Source of the DNA: Lineus longissimus
Lineage: Eukaryota; Nemertea; Pilidiophora; Heteronemertea; Lineidae
NCBI RefSeq assembly: GCF_910592395.1
Contig: NC_088315.1
Span: forward strand, 1,366,501-1,430,500
Reading direction: 5' to 3'
DNA: 64,000 nt
The translations under genes and the position numbers were made by a program. The notes beneath the pieces were generated by a model. It was not told the origin of the DNA and searched no databases. It worked only from the letters and a program-made list of their open reading frames with translations. Below are positions 23,701 through 35,665 of the stretch, piece by piece (the stretch's first letter is position 1; each line of letters begins with the position of its first letter).

Positions 23701-26071
23701 GACGAGCACCTCAGGTGGAAGCCCGGGGACTGGTCAGGCATAGATGCAACGGCTTTTAACAAGCATGCTCTATGGGTTCCGGACATACAAATAGTAAACT
23801 AGTAAGTCATTCTTTCGTTATATTTTGAACCATCAAATCGCAAATGGGCACCAAAGGCAGCGCGTGACCATCAGTTTTAATGGCGATACTTTCCACTATT
23901 TATCCGCTCCAGCAATGACCAACTCTTGATAGTAAAGTAAGCCTTCTTCGTCGTAGTAGCTGGAGTCTGCGCTCATGATTGGTAGTCACCAAAACTGGTT
24001 TCAGAGCAACATGATTTGTCCATCGGTAATGAGCAAATAGCAAAGATCTCAAAAAGCCTAAAATAGCTGGGGGATGTTGCTTGACTTACTCGTTCATTCC
24101 TGGTGATGACATGTCCGGTTGACCAAAGTGTATATTCTTTTAGATTCTTTGAACTTTTGAAGATAGTATTAGTTGAACTTTATTCTTTTGTTCAACTTCC
24201 ATGTTTTCGGTGTGGAATCACCAAAAATATGAGTGCCATTCTCGTGAAATCTTTCAGTGCGGCTGAACGGCCAATAGACAACGAACATTTCATTGCAACA
24301 GTGGATTACAACGGCCAGGTAAAATGGCTCTACCAAGCTATAGTGAAGAGCACGTGCAATGTGAACGTGCAGTACTTCCCCTACGACACACAGAACTGCC
24401 ACCTTGAGTTCTCGTCCTGGAGTTACCTCACCCCGCAACTCGACTTATGGAATGCTACGGTGTCCGGCGACACGTCCGTTTTCGTTCGAAATGGCGAATG
24501 GCACCTTTTGGATATGCCAGTAAAACGAGAGGAAGTGTACACGAACTGCTGTGCTGATCCATGGAGTATTGTGACGTATAACATTGTCATTCAGCGACGC
24601 CCTCTATATTATGTTTACAACTTGATGGTGCCGTGTGTTTGCCTGTTAGGGACTGCTATGACCGGATTCCTCCTGCCCCCAGAGTCTGGTGAGAAGCTCT
24701 CACTGGGGGTGACCATCCTGCTATCTCTGACGGTGTTTCTGCTACTTGTGGCCGAGATCACACCGACACAATCTGAAGTCATTCCTCTACTTGGTAAGTC
24801 TTAATTCAAACGATGCTGGTCATCCAGTTTCAAACGACTATATCCCTGAAATGAATGCAGGGTACCTACGCTTTGGTCGCGCTTCTCAGAAAGTCATTCA
24901 CAAACTGCAGAGGATATCAGTCAGAATTTTTCAGTGAACGCATTCGCTTGGTCTTTATTCGTTCTGCCGATCTGACATATTCCCGTGGCCCATCACTCTT
25001 TTTCATCTATTTCAAGGCCAATTCTTCGGCATTTCCATAATGCTACAGACCTTCTCTACCGCCATGAACGTGGTGGTCATCAACGTCCACTGCCGTGGCG
25101 GGCATAACATCGACGTGCCACCCTGGTTGCGTGTGTTTGCCTTCGTTTTCCTTGCTAGGGTTTTCTGTACGTACAGTAAGGTCAGGAGGCAGTTGAAATA
25201 TGTTCAGGATAAGCAGGACACGGTGAGTCTTATTGTTGGATGGAGGGAAGGGAGGGATCACGCAGGAACAAAGCAATATAGTGACTTCCGGGAACGACCA
25301 GCTTCGGTTGATGCAGGTCACGGAGAGACTCGACAACAGCAAACAATGACATCTCCAGTCAGCTTACTGCAAATTAAACAATGTCCAAATCAGCTGGAAC
25401 AACTGACGGCTGGCTATAATGTTCATCAATGACAGGGAGATAATTCGTGTGTTAACATCATGATGTCGGCCATTGAGCTCCTTACGATCACTTTTATTGG
25501 CAGTTAGGATCATTTGGGTTGGCTTGCGTGACACCTTATACAGTAGCATGTTTTAAGTCCATTGATGTTGTAAACTGATGATCGTTTCTTGTTTGCAGCC
25601 AATGTAGGGAGTTTTTGCTGAGCCCCCCGAAAAGGAAAAGCCTCAGCTACTCCATTGTCCGATATCCAGATCACGATTGCCAACAGTTTGAAATAAGTGT
25701 TCTCTACTGTTGACTTCCAGGTCCTGATCCATGGCAAAAACTCTCTCGCGGAGGAAGACATCGACAGCAATCACGGACTAATAACCGTCAACGAAATAGC
25801 CAATCATGATTCGCCATCAAAGGTCAAACCAAGGCAAACATCGTCTTCGCGTTATCACTCAACTCTAGCGTCCATTCTCAGAACAGTCCGACATCTGGAT
25901 GAGAAAATATCAAATCGTCTCAAAGAAATTGAAAAACATGCAATGCATGAGACAGAATGGCGGATTGTAGCTGTTCTCATCGACAGGTTGTTGTTGGTGT
26001 TGTTCGTCTTAGTTGTTGCCACTGTGCTTTGTCTATTTCTCCTCAGCCCGCCATACAACACAATGCCTTGA
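20778..26071 (+). CDS. Nicotinic acetylcholine receptor-like subunit, alpha-type
   Basis: Seven exons: 20778-20823, 21474-21592, 23085-23129, 23692-23801, 24258-24793, 25017-25222 and 25721-26071. They total 1413 nt and encode 470 residues. Exon 1 encodes a signal peptide (MFKVFLLLFLYTS). The ligand-binding domain has the usual early motif (YDPTNRPVLD), the Cys-loop C140-x13-C154 with FPYD, W161 in loop B, and vicinal C204-C205 that mark an alpha-type subunit. The loop C motif is Y201-T-N-CC, one residue longer than the common Y-x-CC. M1 is about 223-247. M2 follows GEK (251-253), the arrangement of cation-selective channels. M3 is about 287-312 and M4 about 440-463. The M3-M4 loop is short (about 120 residues). 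It should be a pentameric acetylcholine-gated cation channel of the plasma membrane. Which paralogue it is cannot be told from the window. Confidence 0.95.
21264..21422 (-). mobile_element. Second copy of the CAGTGGAACCCCG-ended transposon
   Basis: Read on the minus strand it starts CAGTGGAACCCCGTCGGCG, continues with GACCACCCCGGTAAC-type blocks and shares the segment around CCGAATGGTTT with the 9117-9214 copy. It is longer (about 159 bases), with repeated GGTGGTCG/GTTACCG units. It sits in intron 1 of the receptor gene, about 50 bases before exon 2. The other end is not a clear inverted copy. Confidence 0.6.
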
Positions 26072-26308
26072 TGATAGAAAGGGTAAGCAATGGCACGGAT
26101 AGTTTGCAGAGGTCTTTCGAGCGAAAGAAGCATTTGTTTCAGCGTTTTCCGGTTACTGAAGGTCAGTTAAGTTCCGCTGGACTACAGGACTGGAAACCTA
26201 CAGCTTTTTTCCCATTGGGATATTGTTTTAAGACTGCTACACTGGCAATGTAAAGCTAAACAGCCCACCTTCTCTCAATGCCTTCATACATAAATACATG
26301 TAGTAATG

Positions 26309-26314
26309 AATAAA
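26309..26314 (+). promoter_or_regulatory. Candidate poly(A) signal of the nicotinic receptor gene
   Basis: AATAAA lies 240 bases after the receptor stop codon on the same strand, a plausible 3'-end position. The rest of the interval up to 28060 shows no supported exon apart from the GGTAAT microsatellite. Confidence 0.5.
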
Positions 26315-28060
26315 CAGGACTCTCCAATTGTCTAACAAAAACTTCATCTTTTATTCATCCGTCTTTGAGTGAAGTATACATCAACTCAATGCCACATTGC
26401 AGTTTGTTCCATGGACTTAAAAAACACGGCCCCCATCGCTCACTGACAGTAGATACGCTAAAGTATTACAGCGACATAAGATAACACCGTAAATGTTCAC
26501 CTGGCGTGAAACTGGGCACTGATATTTCCCCTTGCTGACTAAGAATAGACACTGCATGGGTCGTTTTGATGGCGAAGCTTGGGGCAGGAATGAGATACAT
26601 GTACTTCAAAATGTTGCTTTTCTCCTTCCGCAAAGTTCCGTTCCTGTTACGTTACATCTACGCTTGGTAGCAGGGATTGTCGCCGGCGGGTGGCAGCAGG
26701 CCGAGGAGATCGGGTTATTCCCGTTTTCAGGGATTGGCTTCGGTTCATGTCTGCAAAGATAGAGATTATCATTACACAATATTGGATGGGTTGCAGCATG
26801 CAAACCTATCAAAATTTGTATCACCATGGGCAGTGCGTTGGGTTCGGTCAGTGACCTTAAAATGTAAGTGCATGACAACAAACGTGGTCATGGATACTCA
26901 AGAAACTCAATTACAGAAGCTGAGTAAACTTGAAACTACAATGATACAGATTACAAGCCCGTACACTCAGTGCCGTTATTGCCAAGGCGTTGCCTGGCAA
27001 CCAAACCACGTGTCAATATTTTTATTAGAATCAATGCAATCTCATCTGCTTCTTATCGACTAAGACAAGTGAGATGGCAATTACTTCAAATCAATCCTGA
27101 TCTGATTTAGTATTGTCCGACAAAACTTGCCTGGAAACTCCAACAAAATGACTACATATGTTCACTCATATATATAAAAATGAAATGATTCCGGTAACTT
27201 CTTATTACAGCAACTGTATCAGTTACACTGTTGGTAATGGTAATGGTAATGGCTATGCTATGGTAATGGTAATGCTTACAGCAATGACAATACAAATGGT
27301 AATTGTAATGGTTAATGATCTTGCCGATGGTAGTGGCAATGGAAATAGGAATAACAGCAGGAAATGCGAGTGAAGTGCTTTATAGAAAATGTCAGGACTA
27401 ACACAAAGGTAACGGTAATGAAAAGTATCCTTGATGGTATTTTCGATTGAGAATGATGATAAAAATGGTTAGTGTTAAAGACAATGAAGACTGGCAAGAG
27501 TTGCGTTACCGATAAGATAAACGAACTTAACAGAGTCAGACGGTGCAAAATTGCACTGAAAACAAAGAGCATTCTAAAACTAAGTAGTGGTTGCACATCC
27601 TGATCGTTAAGTTACCGACTCGGGTTGCTTCCTTCTCAACCCGACACATTTCCGTCGGACTGTCAGCAACTTTTTGCGCTGCGTTATGCTGTGGTCATCT
27701 TTGGGATAGAGGAATTCTAATTCTACAGTGTCGAAGGGTGGGACTGAAGAAGGGAGGGTTGAGGGTAGGTTGAGGGAAGGCAACAAGGTTAATGAGACAG
27801 TAAGTTGTGTTTGTATTAACTATCATCAAAAATCGCGTCAATATATTTGCAAGCTTTTGTGACATAGTGATTTCATTGCGAATAGAAACTGCTTCATGCA
27901 TACAGTTACTGGCAGTTTATGCTGCGTGAAGGCAAAGACACCATCTGTTCACACAACAGACAATCATCTACGCTTATATTCTAATATATCATAGGAAGAT
28001 AAACTATGTTGACAGCAAGACATCCAATACAACGTTTGGTGAGACAACAGCATCAAGAAA
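26315..28060. other. Intergenic interval between convergent genes
   Basis: It lies between the receptor gene (+) and the potassium-channel gene (-). It holds the GGTAAT microsatellite. A further 3' exon of the channel gene could lie here, because the last assigned channel exon contains a strong GTAAGT donor, but I could not recognise one. Confidence 0.5.
27231..27320 (+). repeat. Imperfect (GGTAAT)n microsatellite
   Basis: GGTAAT units recur in an interrupted run from about 27231 to 27320, with related GGTTAATG and GGTAATTG variants. The run continues thinly to about 27420. Confidence 0.75.
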
Positions 28061-31000
28061 TTATTTTGTAGACGTAGATACAAACTTACTGGTCCCACCT
28101 CCTCCCAGCGTCCCATTTGGCATCAGACTTTGCCTCCTTGGTATGGCCGTCAATCGGTTGGTCCTGGCCCCCTCCTCACTAGAGGCACAAGGGTGGTGTT
28201 CTTCAGCAGGGGAGACCACTATCATCTTGGGATGTTCCGGCTGGCTTGGCAACTCCAGCAAGTCGTCTGTAAATATCACGCTTATGCCTGAACTAGTTGT
28301 ACCAGCACTTGCTGAAATAGTAACAGAAATGTAATTTAGAAAAGTGTGAGATCATTATTTTGTCCATTGCTTCCTGGAGGGAGACCAAAGATAGCGCATA
28401 ATTTGGGAATATCAGGAAACGACCCTTTCCATCGTAAGAGGGAGATGAGCAAATGAGCGTGGTACGTTAATGAGAGCTGTGCACTCGATAGGGCTTTTAC
28501 ATCAATCAAGCGATCAAACTCTCTCGAACTGATGAGGGCTTTCTCACTTTTTTTCAAGTTTAAGGAGAGACTAGAGTCGTATTGCATGAGCGGTATGAAT
28601 CCGACAGAGAAGTGATTTTCTGGCGCTCACCCGTTTTGATGCCACTGTCCAAGCTATCCAGTGCACTCTCACTGCTGCTCTTCCGGCGAATCGACGTTTC
28701 GTCACGCTGGAAACTCTCAGTCGAACCTGACATTTCTTCAGAGTTGAGGTGATTCTTCAGTGCGTCCGGCGCCCCCACCAACACCCGTCTACGCTTCTTG
28801 GGCAGCTTCATCCGCGCCTGCGCGTGGGAGTAATACATTGCAAAATTACCCACAATGACCGGAACTGGAAGTGCAATGACAAGCACACCGGTGATTGCGC
28901 AGAACACACCAACAACGTATCCTAGACCTGTCATTGGATAGATATCCCCGTATCCTAATGTCGTCATCGTCACTAGCGCCCACCAAAATCCGATCGGGAT
29001 GTTTTTGAACTTATTCTGTGGTGGTTCTTCCACTTGTTCCATGAAGTAGATTGTCGTTCCGTATATCAAGACACCGGTGAACATGAACACAATCAAAAGG
29101 AATAACTCCTTCAAACTTGCCTTGATCGTGTGAGCGAGGATTTTCAGACCACTGAGGTGGCGCGTCAGTTTGAAAATGCGAAAGATTCTGAACAGTTTTA
29201 AAGTCTGCAAGGCCGAATTAACGTTGGCGTCGAATTGAGACTTGATGATTTGTTCGTTGATAAACTGGATGTAAAATGGCAGCAGTGATATTAGATCGAC
29301 ACAATTAAGAAACGTTTTTGCGAATTGCAAAAAATTCGGACAAAATATCACTCTGAGGATGAATTCCACAGTAAAAAATGCGCCGCATATCCATTCCAAG
29401 ATTTCGAGAGCGGGGTGTACGTCGGTTTTGTTGAGCATCACTTTGACTTGGTCGTCTTTCATTTCGTTCAGTGTGTAGTTGGGAAACTGTGGACGGGCCA
29501 GGCGACAGGCGGGCACTGTTTCGAGGCAGAGGCCGAGAATGGACATGAGGACAAATCCGAGGGACACCAGGCTAAATATCTGGAAGATAACAAATGTTTC
29601 AATTTGATAATGTTTTCCCATCACAAGTTGTGATAATATCTCGAGCCCCCGCCCGCATGTCCACTGATGGGCGTCGTTTGCGGTAGGGCAAGGGAAAGGG
29701 GCCCACCTCCATAATGGTATAGGTAAAGAAGTTCAGATTTCATTATCTTAGGTTGTGTTAGCGTACTGGGTGAATTACCTGACGAGACCGAATGTGGCAG
29801 TGAGAACGAAGGAAACGTCTAAAGCTGGTTGTTGTCGTGATATGCTGTCTATACTCAATAACGCCTTCGGAAGAGATGTTGGGGTTGTTTTTCGATGAGA
29901 CTTTAGACTATTATGTCTTTCGGGTTCTTTCCCATTGCATATCTATAAAGGTAGGCAAATGGGTAACAGGGTGTCGATAGGTACTACCAAGAGAATGTCA
30001 TATTCTCTTGTTACTTCTAATATGAGTTGCCCTTACACAGTGGCGGTTAATACCACACCCGGTCAATAGCATGCATACGATATTGTAGCCTCGATCCGCA
30101 TCCAATAATACACTCTACTTTCCCATTCAAAATCCCAGTATTAATAATTAGCTATCGGCTCATCATTAATTCAGCAGAATTATAGCAAATAACCAAGTCT
30201 GTAAACTTGTTATTGCTTCCTTACAGTACCAGTGATGGATTGCCTATTGCTACTTCACAAGGTGTACCAGAGATTTTTGCTCGAAACTTTAAGGCGCGGT
30301 TAATTTGTCGGTGATTTCTCCAAGTATTCCGTGAGACAGGAAACAAGTCTTACTCTCATAATCAAAAGTAACGTCAAATATTCACGTGGTGTAACAACGA
30401 CTCCAAGTGAGGTTGAAGCACAGCATGTTTACAAGATGTTCATTCGTTTCTTCATATACCAATGTTAGGACTCCCCAATTTCCTGTCAGTCTCTCTGCTA
30501 TTAGATAATGGTTTTTCAATTTAATCTTGTCTTTCGATGGGCACAGCACGCATACAAACAAAACCGCAAGGGTTTTTTTCATATACCCGAAAAACATGCT
30601 GCATAATTGTGCCCGTAGAAAAAAACATGTTTTCAAATCTTCAAATGCCTATATGTTTCTAAGAGCGTTGGCGACGTAACGGTCTAGAAATTCACTAAGT
30701 GGCCATTGGTGTGATTCTTACCTGAGCACCCCTGGACGTCCTAGCATCTTCAAGAATATTCCATATTTTCGGCTTCCATACCTCCCAGGTCCCCCTCTCC
30801 GGGGCAGCATCCTCGACGATACCAAACCTCTTAGCAATATCACCATCATCATCACTTTCATTTTCAAAGTCCATGCCGTCAAACTCTGCCAGCGTCTCCT
30901 GGGCGTCTCGATGTGTCCTATAACTCATCCAGCAGCAGGGCTCTATCTGTTTCTCGTCTATACCCCAGAACGCTAGCTCGTCCTCGAATAACGGCCCACA

Positions 31001-31342
31001 AACGTCAGAAGGGGCGTGTAACTTCCCCGTCCGATAATAGTTCAGAATCATATTGAAGACACCTGGGTGTCTGTCAAAGAAGTATTCCCCCGCGACGGGG
31101 TCGTAATCCGGATTGTGCGCGGTTGTCTCCGTTAACCAGGACAACCTAGTATCCGGAATGTTCTTTAGAGTCGTCTTGAAAGTTTCATAGCGAATCCCGC
31201 CAACGTTTATCACAACTTTATTGTCCCGCCTCTGACTGGCGGAGTTTTTGTGGAACATGTTTGGTGCCAGAGAAGTGGATCTAGCAATCGGTGGAAACCC
31301 TTCTCCCAAGTCCGCAACAGAAAGACGCAGTTCTCGCTGCAT
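28061..31342 (-). CDS. Shaw/Kv3-like voltage-gated potassium channel
   Basis: Exons 31342-30722, 29579-28631 and 28311-28061 total 1821 nt and encode 606 residues. The first ATG (31342) follows an in-frame TAG. The N-terminal T1 domain has NVGGIRYET and the Shaw-type zinc site H109, C115, C136, C137. The six-segment core starts at 208. S4 (331-350) carries K335, R338, R341, K344 and R347, with Gln332 at the usual first Arg, as in insect Shaw channels. The pore reads T414-L-G-Y-G-D419; nearly all Kv channels have TVGYGD. S6 has PVPVIVGNF, followed by the SHAQAR and KKRRR motifs typical of Shaw. The C-terminal tail is Ser/Glu-rich. The last exon contains a perfect GTAAGT donor near 28090, so the true C-terminus may be encoded further on. 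Expected role: tetrameric delayed-rectifier K+ channel in excitable cells. Confidence 0.93.
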
Positions 31343-33820
31343 TTTGCCTCTTACGCTCACTGAGTTACTTAACTACAGATAAAAAATGTATGGGTTTTAA
31401 AATATTGTTTTTGTGTTGCGTCACACGGTGGGGCATGACCCTTTGCCAGTAAAGCAGAAACTTCTGATAATAGACCAATTAGGACGGTGCACTTCCGTCA
31501 ATACCATGTTTGGATCGTCGAATTCTAAGACATGCAGAAAATACGTTCGTTTGCTGAGACACTGTATCTCCTTTTTGTCTTCAACATTGATATTCGCCGT
31601 TAGTATCGCACAATATATACAAATACTATACAGACGGGCAAGTGACTTGCTATATATGGATACTCCTCTCTAAAGAAAACGATGCTTTATGAAGGAATCG
31701 GAACTTATTCGCATGAAGTATTTACGGCATAATTCCTCTAACGAAGTAAAACAGTGGATAACGTTCTCCATTTCCAATTGCGTCAAACTGTGTAAACATT
31801 TAACAAAAATCGCTGGTGAGACAAGAAAACTAAATGTTTCTAATCACTTTATAGGAGAATAACGTTTCATCATAAAGATCCAGATGAATCCTTTTATTAT
31901 CTTGAAGTTTGAAGGCAAATGTAAGAAGTAGCGAACGAATTTGAAAGTATCCAATGGTCTGAAACTAGGAGTGTTGTTATATTGTCAAAGCATGGATGTC
32001 TTATACTTGTTCATCACCATGAACATATTACATAAACCTGTGGTTTCTTGAGATTGGACCAGTACATTATTAATCACCTTCTGATGAAAACTATTGGCAA
32101 AGTAGCCAAGGTTTTCGTTGCGCATGCGCAGTTCGACTCTCAGCGTGTTACCCGACAGGTGCGTTTAGCATGGACGTATCTGTAATTGTTATATTGACCG
32201 TCACCTCCCTGAGAGAAAACAAAAAAATGTGTTTGCCTACTTGTTATGTTGATAATTAGTCGCGGCTATGACGCGGCAACTATGGTGCGACAGATGAACC
32301 TGACAGTTTAGGGGACGTAACCGTGGCATCTGATGCTGGCGTTGATTGTCCTTACGTCTCTGTCAGGACGATTAGTGCCTATCCCTGAAACTTACTCATT
32401 AACCTGTGTCAGCAATGGTTAACTATCGTTTGGATAGACCACGACGATGACGTATCACGACGCTGCCAGTGGCGACAATAGCCAACTTTAGGATAAATCG
32501 TCGAGATTTATGACCCTGTCACTGACTTGCATCAACTTGCACGGCCCTGTCTTAGCTAATTGGTGAACGAGTTACTCTGACATGTAACATCAACGGAAGC
32601 TTTCGTATGACAATAGGAATATCCCTGCTGACAGAATCAGGATGCGATGAAGACAACATGAAGCATATATACTCACAACGACGGTAGATCGGCATGCTAT
32701 ATCCTCGAATGTCAGGGTCAGTTTTGCGCACCTCCCCTCGCACACATCTCAATTTTGACAAAATATATTTACTATGGGATTAACCGCAGGCCAGGAATCA
32801 TGTCATGTCTCGGCCCGTATTGGTCTGAAGTATAGTAACATGAGTGACCAATAGCTGTAGACGCTAAGTCGGGTTATGGCACTGATTTATTGGAGAGGCC
32901 CTCAAGTGTCCCCTTATCTCCATGGTAATGAAGAGCAAAGTCACCATATCCGGCCAACCGATATGACACGGACAAGATGATTCGGGGATTTAGCGCTGTT
33001 ACCAGGTTACGAGAAGGACGCTCAATTTGAAGACAAAGCCGATCCTATCCCCAGACTATGCTATAACCTGAACCATTCACCCATCTCCAGACGCCTGGAT
33101 GGACGCAATGATATGTCATCCACCAACAGTCTAACCGTTCTCGAGAAACCCGTTACAATCATTTACAAACCCTTCTCTGTGTCTACAAGCCTCATGACCA
33201 TCCTGTAGTCACGACAGAAGACTCTGTCGACATAGTTGTACCTCGGACTCTAGAATACCAGAGTGTCCGTGGTTGTGCCAATCACCAAGCCCTACCATAT
33301 CGCCGTCCAATATCAAGCCACATGTCGATTTGTCGCCAGAAGGACGAATCTTCCAACCGCCAAAAATACAAGGACCCCCCCCCCCCCCAAGTAACTCTGG
33401 GTCGCACAAATTATATTTAGAGCCCTTTTGTATTCTTCAATCATCCGTATTGACTAACCTGACCTAGTGCAATGGCCACGCTCAAATGCCTATTGAAATA
33501 TCATCAACACTATCATAACAATAACCTATATGAAGAAACTGTACATAAACCTCATGTTCATGTTGATCATCCATTGAGAGTTTCGTCCTAATAGCCACAG
33601 GAAGACATTGTCGAAACATAAAGACTGAATCAGAGTGTTGTGTATCATACGGACGGCTTTCATGCAGTGACATGGCTACAATATCAACGTCACATAACTT
33701 GTGTGTCTGTCCTGTGACAGTAATAATCTAGGAAAATCAGGTGGATGGAGAATACTGGTGGTGACTATCAACAACATCTCTTGGGCAGAACTGATTGAAG
33801 TACACGTACTTACTGGGAGA
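31343..33820. other. Intergenic interval without a supported gene
   Basis: It lies between the divergent potassium-channel gene and the Ly6 gene. It should hold both promoters. It contains a C run at about 33375-33388. Open frames here are short and unsupported. Confidence 0.5.
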
Positions 33821-34957
33821 ATGTGGATGTTACTTGTCCTAGCGCTTTTTACATCAGGTGAGTGTTAGTAGGTGTGGGGCACTGTGGCTGTCCCTGTGGA
33901 GAACACTGTTAGCAGTTATCATTGACTCTTGTGTGTAGGACATTGAAGCTCCTTATCATCATGGCCGTCATCGTTGTTGTCAACATCATCATCATCATCA
34001 TCGAGGGCCTAGGAGGGACAAGGCCATCCTTGTTCACCAGAACGTTCGGTGTGATATTGAAATAGGAGACAAAACGTATAGGTGGTGTGTGTTAGTTTAT
34101 TGATTCTCTTGTTAGGTATCCTATGTGACGACACCTTTGAGTGTTACAATTGCGGCAGCAGCGATACGGCGCCTCCAGGGACTGTTTTCCGCGGCCTGAC
34201 AGCCATTGCCGGCTGCGGAGAGGGGAACTTCAGCGCATCTGACGCGAAGAATTACCGGAGAGGATGCGACACCAAAAACGGCGAAAATATGTGCGCTGTG
34301 AGTGGAAGACAAATAGGATAGTTTGCTGATGTGGTGGTTTTAGATACCATACTTTATTGCATACGAGTTGATTAAAGACACGGAGATATCCCGACAGTGA
34401 CATGGACCCGAACCATTTTTTCGTGGATTGAGTAGGGCAGTTGTGACATCTACTATCATTGTCTCAGGCTGTAGTAGTAGGTTGAACGCACAAACTCTAC
34501 TTTCAGACCGACAATGGTCTTAGCCCGACTCTATAAAGAGATAGAGATCTGTTAGATCGTTCGTTACCTTGGATATCGTTTGAACTGAGCCCCTGGTTTT
34601 GGCAAGTTAGCCTTCCTTGTCCATATATGTACAAACCACTCCCCGTCTAGACTAGCCCGAATGCCGCATCTCTCCTCATATCATGCCTCTCATTCCTTGC
34701 AGAAACTTGTCCTCAAGGACATACATGACAGGACATTCATAGAACGCAGATGCTGGGTCTTCAACGACGACTGCACAACCTCCAATACGACAGTGAAAGA
34801 TACCGTTTACGGAGAGCTAACCGGTGCTATTCATTGCTGTAATAACACTAAAAACTGTAACTCTGCGACGGGACAGTATCAGACCCTTCCTATAGGGGTT
34901 ATTTGTATGTATGGCGTTGGGTTGTATACTTTACTCCTTATTTTACAAAGTTTATGA
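33821..34957 (+). CDS. Ly6/uPAR-family three-finger protein, probably GPI-anchored
   Basis: Exons 33821-33857, 34116-34297 and 34703-34957 total 474 nt and encode 157 residues; all sites are GT-AG and phases agree. A short signal peptide (MWMLLVLALFTS) is interrupted by intron 1, as in many Ly6 genes. The LU domain starts with C16, C22 and C25 (ECYNC) and ends with the family signature CCNNTKNCN (118-126). Intermediate cysteines include C90 and C97. N-glycosylation sequons occur, for example NTT and NNT. A C-terminal hydrophobic stretch after a small-residue region (SATG) fits a GPI-attachment signal. The family is extracellular and binds diverse partners, including nicotinic receptors and complement factors. 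The ligand cannot be told, and proximity to a receptor gene is only suggestive. Confidence 0.9.
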
Positions 34958-35148
34958 TGAATTTTTTCAGCCAGAAATGATCTCGCCGGACATAGTTTTA
35001 GAACAACACCAATCTTCCAAGTGTAATAGGTTACCTGGACAGGAACGTTGACACCAATGGTTCATCAGCAACCTTCATGATCTCTCTTAGAAACCAACCA
35101 ACGTAAGGCCGCTGTTTCTCTCCGTCCAGTCACGGTGCTTCTGACAAT

Positions 35149-35665
35149 GACAATGTCTTTTGACATTGTCTCTGTTCCATCCCACTGCTTGTGACATTGT
35201 CACTCTTCCGTCCCACTGCTTGTGAGATTGTCACTCTTCCGTCCCACTGCTTGTGACATTGTCTCTGTTCCGTCCCACTGCTTGTGACATTGTCACTCTT
35301 CCGTCCCACTGCTTGTGACATTGTCACTGTTCCGTCACACTGCTTGTGACATTGTCACTGTTCCGTCACACTGCTTGTGACATTGTCTCTGTTCCGTCCC
35401 ACTGCTTGTGACATTGTCACTGTTCCGTCCCACTGCTTGTGACATTGTCACTCTTCCGTCCCACTGCTTGTGACATTGGGTGATATGAATAAAGACTAGC
35501 AAATGCTTTTATCTAAAACTCCATGTACATTTACACTACACCTTTCTGTACAAAATTGAAGTAAAAGCATATGCTAGACTTTATTCACATCAGCCAATGT
35601 CACACTTGCGTCACACTGCTTGTGACATTGTCACTCTTCCGTCACACTGCTTGTGACATTGTCTC
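35149..35665 (+). repeat. 31-bp minisatellite interrupted by a hairpin element
   Basis: The unit contains CACTGCTTGTGACATTGTC followed by a variable TCTGTTCCGTC or ACTCTTCCGTC. The period is exactly 31 bp (for example starts at 35183, 35214 and 35245). About ten units run to 35480, and two more follow the hairpin at 35601-35665. The array begins with a perfect small hairpin, GACAATGTC-TTTT-GACATTGTC. Variants (CCGTCCC or CCGTCAC) are shared between non-adjacent units, suggesting unequal exchange. Confidence 0.9.
35471..35602. repeat. Long hairpin inside the minisatellite, possible MITE
   Basis: Arms 35471-35512 and 35561-35602 are inverted copies, 42 nt each with five mismatches, around a 48-nt loop. 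Each arm begins TGACATTGG, the same bases as the minisatellite core, and continues into unrelated sequence (GAATAAAG-CTAGCA-ATGC). It is either a small inverted-repeat transposon that landed in the array or a product of replication template switching. Confidence 0.8.

Noticed and set aside
35149-35665. CRISPR array
   Set aside because: The 31-bp units are contiguous without unique spacers, and the DNA is from an animal.
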